A stretch of DNA of 51,682 nt, taken from IMG/VR virus record IMGVR_UViG_3300042450_000154, positions 1-51,682 of that record. The stretch is one strand, 5' to 3'. Below, in pieces: positions 1-4,851 of the stretch (position 1 is its first letter; each line of letters opens with the position of its first letter). Both the position numbers and the translations under genes were made by a program. The DNA comes from a virus. The notes beneath the pieces were generated by a model. It was not told where the DNA came from. It made no database searches and was given only the letters and a program-made list of their open reading frames with translations.

Positions 1-1
1 A

Positions 2-157
2 CCTAAGGAAGATACTGAGAACTCAGTTAACTCCGAGGTTGAACACACCTTCTTAGTCTACGCATACTCACCTGCGGATGCTGTTAGGGGGCTGAAGCAA
101 CTGTTTGCAGGTGTTACAATTATTGCTGTTATCTTTGGGTCTGAGTCTCCATCTTAA
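2..157 (+). CDS. Hypothetical protein, 5' end cut by window edge
   Basis: An open frame enters at the window start and runs 51 codons to a TAA. It contains no ATG, so the start lies outside. The visible C-terminus has an acidic stretch followed by a hydrophobic tail (around FAGVTIIAVIFG), which could be a membrane-associated end. The next gene starts 11 nt downstream, and its ribosome binding site overlaps the stop. Not recognised. Confidence 0.45.
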   Translation, partial: PKEDTENSVNSEVEHTFLVYAYSPADAVRGLKQLFAGVTIIAVIFGSESPS

Positions 158-167
158 GGATCTACAT

Positions 168-353
168 ATGAAAGTAAAGAAGAAGAAGCAGAAGAAGGTT
201 ACTACTAGTCCGTGTTATGTGGTGCGGATGAACGGTAACGTACGTCTTATCCTTGACAGTAAGCATGATGCTAAGCGTTATGCTATTACTCTCGGACTGA
301 CATATGCAGGTGCTGACATTGAACTATACTCTTACCCAATGGTGAACCCATGA
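168..353 (+). CDS. Small basic hypothetical protein
   Basis: 61 residues beginning MKVKKKKQKK, with a strongly lysine-rich N-terminus and a neutral remainder. The ATG at 168 was chosen because AAGGA lies at 156-160; an upstream in-frame TTG at 105 would add an unlikely Leu-rich leader. The stop overlaps the next ATG (ATGA). The basic N-terminus could bind nucleic acid, but no family is recognised. It belongs to the early cluster of short co-directional genes. Confidence 0.6.
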   Translation: MKVKKKKQKKVTTSPCYVVRMNGNVRLILDSKHDAKRYAITLGLTYAGADIELYSYPMVNP

Positions 354-496
354 AAATCTATATGGTTGTAGAGATCCCAGAGATTGATGATGTTGACTCA
401 CAAGATGCAGACAATGCATTGATGATGATTACTGATGCAATGCAACACTTTCCTTATTCATATTACATTGATGAGGTAACTGCAGATGAAGTATGA
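350..496 (+). CDS. Small acidic hypothetical protein
   Basis: 48 residues from an ATG that overlaps the previous stop (ATGA). The protein is rich in Asp, Glu and Met, with repeated acidic patches (EIPEIDDVDS) and a C-terminal YYIDEVTADEV. Its last 11 nt overlap the next start. Small acidic early phage proteins often act as host-enzyme inhibitors or DNA mimics, but nothing here proves such a role. Confidence 0.5.
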   Translation: MKIYMVVEIPEIDDVDSQDADNALMMITDAMQHFPYSYYIDEVTADEV

Positions 497-686
497 AGTA
501 ATCAAAGCCCTGTATCAGGGTGAGATGTGGTATAATGTCACCATTGATGGAGTATATGTAAATGGATTCAGAGACAAGACAGATGCCCTATCATACGGAT
601 GGTGGTATACAAATTATGGTAAAGAGGTTGCCGATGGGGAACGAGATCATATGGGTAGGGTTTGTACTAACATACAACAATCCTAG
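486..686 (+). CDS. Hypothetical early protein
   Basis: 66 residues, starting 9 nt after a GAGG and overlapping the previous gene. It is rich in aromatic residues (YGWWYTNYG) and has an N-terminal YEVIKALYQGEMWYNV pattern that suggests a small beta-rich fold. Not recognised. The end of this gene runs into a GC-richer, structured segment (about 690-760) unlike its AT-rich neighbours, so the exact 3' end of the coding region is less certain than the start. Confidence 0.5.
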   Translation: MKYEVIKALYQGEMWYNVTIDGVYVNGFRDKTDALSYGWWYTNYGKEVADGERDHMGRVCTNIQQS

Positions 687-788
687 ATGGTATCCGGTGT
701 GCGCCGGGGAAACACAAAGCCTTGCACTATCGGCAACCTGCCGAATAGTTGGGGCTACTATAAGTACGAAGAAAGGAACCTTGGATGA
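687..788 (+). CDS. Possible 33-residue ORF between two early genes
   Basis: An ATG directly follows the TAG of the preceding gene, and the TGA overlaps the next ATG at 785, which fits the start/stop chaining of this region. The product would be short and basic with SWGYYKYEERN near its end. However, codons here (CCG, CGG, GGA, CGC) are unlike the neighbours, a competing frame (562-795) is also open, and the RNA folds into strong hairpins. The segment may instead be a structured RNA. Confidence 0.25.
   Translation: MVSGVRRGNTKPCTIGNLPNSWGYYKYEERNLG
694..756 (+). ncRNA. GC-rich structured RNA segment (two hairpins)
   Basis: Two consecutive hairpins are visible. CCGGT (694-698) pairs with GCCGG (703-707). 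A longer stem has AGCC/GGCT (718-721/753-756), ACTAT/ATAGT (726-730/745-749) and CGGCA/TGCCG (731-735/739-743), with a bulged A744 and a 3-nt loop. The stretch is visibly GC-richer than the surrounding early genes. Its 3' arm contains a repeat also found at 9003 and 17720. It could be an RNA regulator or processing site; no known RNA family is recognised. Confidence 0.3.
744..760 (+). repeat. 17-nt exact repeat, copy 1
   Basis: AATAGTTGGGGCTACTA occurs here and at 17719-17735. Its inner 13 nt (ATAGTTGGGGCTA) also occur at 9003-9015. Each copy lies just upstream of a gene start. A phage RNA polymerase promoter, RNA processing site or recombination scar are all possible; the sequence does not match the T7 promoter consensus. 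Confidence 0.5.
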
Positions 789-1048
789 GAATTAATAATC
801 ACACTATGAATATCTATACTGAAGACTATGGTAACATTGATGTAGACTTTAGTATTGAGTGGACTATTGAGGATGGCGAGTGGACTATGGGTACTGTAGA
901 TATTAAAGACTTCTACCCTACTATAGTTGACTATGATACAATCAAAGGGTTGTTAGATAATGTTATTGAAGAGTTGAACTTTAATCCATTGACACCTTAC
1001 CGTGGTGAAGAGGATACCTATGACACCTTACCATCAGGAGCAGACTAA
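785..1048 (+). CDS. Acidic hypothetical early protein
   Basis: 87 residues with a strongly acidic composition (NIDVDFSIEWTIEDGEW, then EELN and GEEDTYD). An AAAGGA lies about 8 nt before the ATG at 785; an internal ATG at 806 is the alternative start. The TAA overlaps the next ATG. No recognised family. The position among tightly coupled early genes suggests a host-takeover accessory, by inference only. Confidence 0.55.
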   Translation: MRINNHTMNIYTEDYGNIDVDFSIEWTIEDGEWTMGTVDIKDFYPTIVDYDTIKGLLDNVIEELNFNPLTPYRGEEDTYDTLPSGAD

Positions 1049-1266
1049 TGTCACCCTCTAGTAGTACAATCATCTCTGATAACATTAAGTTTATTGGTGA
1101 GGTTGCTGATGTTTTCTTCCTTTGGATCGAAGATCCTAAGAAGAGAGATGATGCTCAGCGTATGCTGAATGACTTTGATACTATGACACATAACAAATTC
1201 TATCTTACCGAAGATGAAGAACTATTCATTGGTCAATTCGACCACCTATTGGAGACACAAGCATGA
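1048..1266 (+). CDS. Hypothetical early protein
   Basis: 72 residues. The start overlaps the previous stop (TAATG), with CAGGAG at 1035-1040 as ribosome binding site. The likely helical central part contains DVFFLWIEDPKKRDDAQRMLNDFDTM; the C-terminus is acidic. The TGA overlaps the next ATG (ATGA). Not recognised. Confidence 0.55.
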   Translation: MSPSSSTIISDNIKFIGEVADVFFLWIEDPKKRDDAQRMLNDFDTMTHNKFYLTEDEELFIGQFDHLLETQA

Positions 1267-1481
1267 GCGATACTAATATTGATACTGCTGTTAAGAACCT
1301 TGTTGACTTGGTTACTAAGGAACTGACTGATAAGATTAACCTTATCTGTGAGCATGCTGTTACTTCTTACTTGGATAGTAAGGACTGTCAGTACCTTATC
1401 AAGGATGCTGTTAGTGAGAAGGTTACTGAGTGTGTTGAAGATCAGATCTCTGACATGTCATTCTCTGTGAGCATTGACTAA
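1263..1481 (+). CDS. Hypothetical early protein
   Basis: 72 residues, predicted mainly helical, acidic, with three cysteines (ICEHA, DCQYL, ECVED). It is coupled by ATGA to the gene before and by TAATG to the gene after, so it is probably co-translated with them. No family recognised. Confidence 0.55.
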   Translation: MSDTNIDTAVKNLVDLVTKELTDKINLICEHAVTSYLDSKDCQYLIKDAVSEKVTECVEDQISDMSFSVSID

Positions 1482-1693
1482 TGGATATCATCACCGCATA
1501 TATGATTACTCTTCTTACTGAGAAGGGTATTGATGTGGGTGAAGTTCCAGCAGATAAGTTTGATGCATGGACTAAGAATATGCATGCTAATTTTAAATCG
1601 TATGTTAGTGGTATGATCCCTGAAGATTGGTATATACCACCAACTTATGAATGGACTGAAGAACTACCTGATATTAATGGAGAAGAAGACTAA
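1481..1693 (+). CDS. Hypothetical early protein
   Basis: 70 residues. The ATG overlaps the preceding stop and the TAA overlaps the following ATG. The N-terminal half is helical (AYMITLLTEKGIDVGEV); the C-terminal half is rich in Trp, Pro and acidic residues (PEDWYIPPTYEWTEELPD). Not recognised. Confidence 0.55.
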   Translation: MDIITAYMITLLTEKGIDVGEVPADKFDAWTKNMHANFKSYVSGMIPEDWYIPPTYEWTEELPDINGEED

Positions 1694-1911
1694 TGGATAT
1701 TCCGCTACTGATTCTTATGTTTGGATTTATTGCACATGTTGTTATCAATATTGTTAGTGACATCTTAAGTCGTAGACATTATGATACTCGACTGCATGAA
1801 GTGAATGAACGCTGTGATGGTTTGATTAAGTGGTGTCAACTATTGGACAACCAACTGAGTGGTATGCGTATGGATAACAGAACTGTCCCTCTCAAGAAGA
1901 AGAAGAAGTAA
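1693..1911 (+). CDS. Small single-pass membrane protein
   Basis: 72 residues. Residues 3-22 form a clear hydrophobic segment (IPLLILMFGFIAHVVINIVS), followed by a helical, charged stretch and a C-terminal KKKKK. The layout fits a type III or N-in/C-in small inner-membrane protein with a basic cytoplasmic tail. It closes the first early gene string and is followed 4 nt later by a tRNA. Function unknown. Confidence 0.55.
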   Translation: MDIPLLILMFGFIAHVVINIVSDILSRRHYDTRLHEVNERCDGLIKWCQLLDNQLSGMRMDNRTVPLKKKKK

Positions 1912-1915
1912 ACAG

Positions 1916-1991
1916 AGAAGGGTGGCTGAAACGTAGTTATAGCGCACACCTTATAAGTGTGAGTATGTGGGTGCAACTCCCGCCCCTTCTA
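1916..1991 (+). tRNA. tRNA-Ile (anticodon TAT), unusual D and T loops
   Basis: The sequence folds as a cloverleaf. Acceptor AGAAGGG/CCCTTCT has seven perfect pairs. The D stem is GCTG/TAGC. Anticodon stem CACAC/GTGTG has loop CTTATAA, giving anticodon TAT (reads AUA). The T stem is GTGGG/CCCGC. Two features are odd: the T loop is TGCAACT rather than TTCRANN, and the D loop lacks the usual GG pair. No CCA is encoded. Decoding of AUA would suit an AT-rich phage. Confidence 0.7.
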
Positions 1992-2004
1992 TTAAAGGAA
2001 CCTT

Positions 2005-2229
2005 ATGATCTTACCCGACTTAGATGCTAATGAAACTATCTATGAGACTGCTGATCGTATGTATGATTGGCTCCGTCTTCATGGGTTTGCTGTTACTATA
2101 CTTACGCCTGATGATTTAGAAGTTGAACCTAAACAGGATAAGATTAATACAGAAACAATCGAACTTGAGATGCAAGCGGCTGGTCTTAACTACATCGAAT
2201 GGATTAAGGAAGGGTACTACAATGACTGA
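2005..2229 (+). CDS. Hypothetical protein, paralogue of next gene
   Basis: 74 residues, with AAAGGA just upstream. It shares a pattern with the following protein: an N-terminal DAN, then R..DWLR..GFAV...TPDDLE..PK, then ELEM.AAG..YI...K. The two genes overlap by 8 nt and look like a tandem duplication. The domain is acidic and likely alpha/beta; no known family is recognised. Confidence 0.6.
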   Translation: MILPDLDANETIYETADRMYDWLRLHGFAVTILTPDDLEVEPKQDKINTETIELEMQAAGLNYIEWIKEGYYND

Positions 2230-2500
2230 TATCTTTGAGTATGATAAGAGTGTTAGTGTTGATGCCAATGTATTCCGAGCATTCTCTTGGATCCGTAAGC
2301 AAGGCTATGCTGTTGCTATGTGGACACCTGAAGAAATGGAATTAGATCCTAAGCATTATCTTGAGACTGATGGGTATGCTACCTTTGATCCTGAAGATCT
2401 AGAGGGAGCAATGATTACGGCAGGTGATGAATATATTACTGAGATGAAGCGTGTTCTCTCTATTGATCCTAACTATGAGGAAGATGACAATGAAGATTGA
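2222..2500 (+). CDS. Hypothetical protein, paralogue of previous gene
   Basis: 92 residues from ATG 2222; the frame is open further upstream, but that part overlaps the preceding gene. It repeats the pattern of its neighbour (DANVFRAFSWIRKQGYAVAMWTPEEMELDPK, and later EDLEGAMITAGDEYITEMK), with an added acidic C-terminus (EEDDNED). A tandem duplicate with diverged ends is the simplest reading. Function unknown. Confidence 0.6.
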   Translation: MTDIFEYDKSVSVDANVFRAFSWIRKQGYAVAMWTPEEMELDPKHYLETDGYATFDPEDLEGAMITAGDEYITEMKRVLSIDPNYEEDDNED

Positions 2501-2918
2501 TATTGCTAAGCAATGGGTTGATGCTCTTAAGTCTGGTACTTATCAGCAAGGGACAGGTAAACTACATGCCACAGATATTAATGGAGCATGTATGTACTGC
2601 TGCCTTGGTGTACTGTGTGATCTGTATATGCAACAGAACCCTGATGAATTAGATGTTAAGGTTGTTACTCGTAAGTCAGATGTATTCCTTCAACACACTC
2701 AGATGTTGAGTATAGGTGATGACTCTATTACTGTCTATGATAATGATAGTCTTGTGTTACCATTGCGTGTTCGTGAATGGGCAGGTATGAGCGATGCTCT
2801 TGGACGATTCATTGATAGTGAGTCACATGGACAAGACTCTTTAGCAGAACTGAATGATCATGGTATGTCATTCGCTAAACTTGCTGATGTTATTGAAGTA
2901 CATGTTGCTGAACTTTAA
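2490..2918 (+). CDS. Phage CCLGVLCDL-motif protein
   Basis: 142 residues starting at ATG 2490, which overlaps the previous gene. It has an N-terminal KQWVDALKSGTYQQGTGKL, a YCCLGVLCDLY core with adjacent cysteines (about residues 35-43), then LPLRVREWAGM, and a C-terminal LAELNDHGMSFAKLADVIE. This arrangement is familiar from uncharacterised proteins scattered through many tailed phages, but I know no biochemical function. It ends 6 nt before a tRNA gene. Confidence 0.65.
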   Translation: MKIDIAKQWVDALKSGTYQQGTGKLHATDINGACMYCCLGVLCDLYMQQNPDELDVKVVTRKSDVFLQHTQMLSIGDDSITVYDNDSLVLPLRVREWAGMSDALGRFIDSESHGQDSLAELNDHGMSFAKLADVIEVHVAEL

Positions 2919-2924
2919 ACCACT

Positions 2925-2998
2925 GTCCTTGTATCTCAATTGGATAGAGGCATCGGTTTCTACCCGATAGGTTACTGGTTCGAGTCCAGTCAGGGACG
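2925..2998 (+). tRNA. tRNA-Arg (anticodon TCT)
   Basis: Complete cloverleaf. Acceptor GTCCTTG/CAGGGAC has one G-T pair. D arm is TCTC/GAGG with a GG-containing loop. Anticodon stem ATCGG/CCGAT has loop TTTCTAC (anticodon TCT, reads AGA). T arm is ACTGG/CCAGT with canonical TTCGAGT loop. The discriminator is G and no CCA is encoded. AGA is a plausible preferred Arg codon for an AT-rich phage. Confidence 0.93.
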
Positions 2999-3002
2999 CT
3001 TT

Positions 3003-3053
3003 GGTAGGTGCATATACAATAGGCTTTGACCCTATCATGCTATGTATCCTACC
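3003..3053 (+). tRNA. tRNA-like minihelix with TTG anticodon loop (Gln-like, arm-deficient)
   Basis: Between two good tRNAs, GGTAGG (3003-3008) pairs with CCTACC (3048-3053) as a six-pair acceptor-like stem. ATAGG (3019-3023) pairs with CCTAT (3031-3035) around a seven-base loop CTTTGAC, with U at position 33 and TTG at 34-36. Only 10 and 12 nt connect the stems, too short for normal D and T arms. It is either a degenerate or minimal tRNA-Gln, or an unrelated spacer hairpin. Confidence 0.35.
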
Positions 3054-3056
3054 TAT

Positions 3057-3129
3057 GGCACGGTAGACCAATGGCAGAGTCTACAGACTTAAAATCTGTG
3101 TAGTGTGGGTTCGACTCCCACCCGTGCTA
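3057..3129 (+). tRNA. tRNA-Leu (anticodon TAA), short variable loop
   Basis: Cloverleaf: acceptor GGCACGG/CCGTGCT (terminal G-T), D stem GAC/GTC with GG in the loop, anticodon stem ACAGA/TCTGT with loop CTTAAAA (anticodon TAA, reads UUA), T arm GTGGG/CCCAC with TTCGACT loop. The variable region is only 5 nt, whereas bacterial tRNA-Leu normally has a long variable arm. The anticodon assignment is clear; true aminoacylation identity is less so. Confidence 0.85.
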
Positions 3130-3134
3130 CTATA

Positions 3135-3206
3135 GGGATTGTAGCTCAATGGTAGAGCAGTCGGCTTTTAACCGATTGGTTAAGAGTTCAAGTCTCTTCT
3201 GTCCCA
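3135..3206 (+). tRNA. tRNA-Lys (anticodon TTT)
   Basis: Cloverleaf: acceptor GGGATTG/CTGTCCC (one T-T mismatch and one G-T), D arm GCTC/GAGC with AATGGTA loop, anticodon stem GTCGG/CCGAT with loop CTTTTAA (anticodon TTT, reads AAA), T arm AAGAG/CTCTT with TTCAAGT loop. No encoded CCA. It is the last of the tRNA group and begins 5 nt after the tRNA-Leu. Confidence 0.92.
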
Positions 3207-3224
3207 CTAAGAAAGGATACTATC

Positions 3225-3494
3225 ATGGTGTTTGATGCTGAGTTAGAGAAACTAATTAACGCAATTATTATTATTGAATGGGAAGATATCTCTGGGTATG
3301 CTGACTCATGGATGGATAAGAAAGACATCTATGATATGCATCCCCATCAGTGTATAAGTATTGCTAAACTCTATGAGTGTAATCAAGAGTACATTACTGT
3401 TGCTGCTACTTGGGATGAGGTTGGTTCTATTGTATCGGATGTTAATTGCATACCGATTGGCTGTATAAAATCTATTAAGAAGGTAAAGATATGA
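3225..3494 (+). CDS. Hypothetical early protein
   Basis: 89 residues with AAAGGA about 9 nt before the ATG. It contains aromatic and acidic patches (IIIIEWEDISGYADSWMDKKD) and a C-terminal IPIGCIKSIKKVKI. The stop overlaps the next ATG. It has no recognised family and follows the tRNA group. Confidence 0.55.
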   Translation: MVFDAELEKLINAIIIIEWEDISGYADSWMDKKDIYDMHPHQCISIAKLYECNQEYITVAATWDEVGSIVSDVNCIPIGCIKSIKKVKI

Positions 3495-3793
3495 GCGAGA
3501 CATTCACTAAGACATTAACAATTGACCAAGATAATTATACTGTTCTGCAGCTTATGCTTATTGAACCATCCCGTTTCAATGATAGTGAAACGGTGTATGA
3601 TGTTGTGTTATCTGTTCTCAATGTGAGAAACGGCGAAGTTAACTCAATGAACCAGCGTATTAGTATTAAGGATATTGAATCACTATGGATTATGCAATGG
3701 GATTGCAAGCGTACTTATGAAGCAAGACAAAAGCAAATGGCTGAAGAAAGAACTCAAGCCAAAGAAGAAGTTACCTCCGTACAAGCGGACTAA
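3491..3793 (+). CDS. Hypothetical early protein
   Basis: 100 residues, ATGA-coupled to the previous gene. The first two thirds look beta-rich (TKTLTIDQDNYTVLQLMLIE); the end is a charged, likely helical segment (RTYEARQKQMAEERTQAKEE). Not recognised. Confidence 0.55.
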   Translation: MSETFTKTLTIDQDNYTVLQLMLIEPSRFNDSETVYDVVLSVLNVRNGEVNSMNQRISIKDIESLWIMQWDCKRTYEARQKQMAEERTQAKEEVTSVQAD

Positions 3794-3848
3794 GATACGG
3801 CATCTTGATACACAAGACCGTGATGAAGAGAACCCTAAAGGAAACTAA
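3717..3848 (+). CDS. Possible small basic overlapping ORF
   Basis: A 43-codon frame starts inside the end of the previous gene and ends in a TAA that overlaps the DUF932 start (TAATG). Its first part is very lysine-rich (WLKKELKPKKKK) and its last 18 codons use sequence not otherwise coding. It would fill the only gap between the two genes and keep the local stop/start coupling. There is no convincing ribosome binding site, so it may be spurious. Confidence 0.3.
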   Translation: MKQDKSKWLKKELKPKKKLPPYKRTKIRHLDTQDRDEENPKGN

Positions 3849-4828
3849 TGGCACATAACATTACAGATACTGATGGTGCAGTCTATAGTAAGACTGCCGC
3901 ATGGCATGGACTTGGCTTGGTTATTCAGGAAGATATGTCACCGACTGAGGCAATGAAGATTGCTGGTCTTGATTGGACTGTTAGTAAGGTTGGTCCAGTA
4001 ACCGCAGGTGATGCTACCTCTGATGACTACAATGCTATTGTTCGTAGTGACAACAATGCTATCTTGTCTATTCAATCACCTGACTATCAGATTGTACAGA
4101 ATAGTGAAGTCTTTGAGATGGCATACAATCTTGGTGCTGACATTAAGATTGAGTCTGCTCTAAGTATGAATGGTGGCAAGCGTTTGGTTGTCTTGTGTAA
4201 GACAGGTGAGATGGATGGTGTCAATGGACATGATCCTATCGCACAGTATATGGCACTCATCAATAGCCATGATGGTACTCTTGCTGAGCAAGCACTACCT
4301 ACTAGTGTTCGTATCGTATGTCAGAATACATTGAGCATGGCTATGGCAGGGGGTAAGAAGTCCTTCCGTATTGTACACTCAGGTGATATGAAGAAGAAGC
4401 GCGAGGCTATGGCAGCAGCTCTTAAGTTCTATGCTATGTCCGGTAAACTCTTTGAAGATAAGGTACAAACTCTTGTTCGTAAGGAACTTACTAAGTCAGA
4501 GATCCAGAAGTTCTGGTTGGATGTATGGGGTATGGTTGAAGAGCCAGTTGTGGCTAATCCAACATTACCCGATGACTATGAGAACTATCTCCGCGCTACT
4601 GTAACTATCCGCAAGTGGGCTGATACCTTTGACGCTGAACGGGCTGAGTTAAATGGATGTAGTGCTAACCTTTGGCTTGCTGCTAATGCAGTAACTAAGG
4701 AACTTCAGCATCGTATCCCTGCTCGTGGTCGTAAGCCATCGTTTGAATCGTCTGCCTTTAGTAATCTTCTTGGTAAGAACCAAGAGACTACTGTGGATGT
4801 GATGAAGTTTGCACTCACCCTCGTATAA
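3848..4828 (+). CDS. DUF932 / phage-plasmid-like protein
   Basis: 326 residues. The N-terminal WHGLG motif (about residues 19-23), the LSIQSPDYQIVQNSEVFEMA stretch, the VRIVCQNTLSMA segment and the helical C-terminus match the DUF932 family (phage/plasmid-like protein, TIGR03299 type), which is widespread in phages and plasmids but biochemically uncharacterised. Size is normal for the family. It directly precedes the RNA polymerase gene and has its own GAGAACCCTAAAGGAAAC leader with AAAGGA, so it is probably expressed early. Confidence 0.8.
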   Translation: MAHNITDTDGAVYSKTAAWHGLGLVIQEDMSPTEAMKIAGLDWTVSKVGPVTAGDATSDDYNAIVRSDNNAILSIQSPDYQIVQNSEVFEMAYNLGADIKIESALSMNGGKRLVVLCKTGEMDGVNGHDPIAQYMALINSHDGTLAEQALPTSVRIVCQNTLSMAMAGGKKSFRIVHSGDMKKKREAMAAALKFYAMSGKLFEDKVQTLVRKELTKSEIQKFWLDVWGMVEEPVVANPTLPDDYENYLRATVTIRKWADTFDAERAELNGCSANLWLAANAVTKELQHRIPARGRKPSFESSAFSNLLGKNQETTVDVMKFALTLV

Positions 4829-4851
4829 AAATCTAATAACCAAGGAGATAC

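Noticed and set aside
562-795. Alternative + frame overlapping the 486-686 gene
   Set aside because: It starts inside another gene without a ribosome binding site and ends inside the next gene. I kept the region as uncertain; shared IVGAT coding with the exonuclease end is noted as a finding only.
3128-3138. ACTATAGGGA resembling the core of a T7 promoter
   Set aside because: It is formed by the end of tRNA-Leu and the first bases of tRNA-Lys; there is no match to the upstream recognition part of the consensus.
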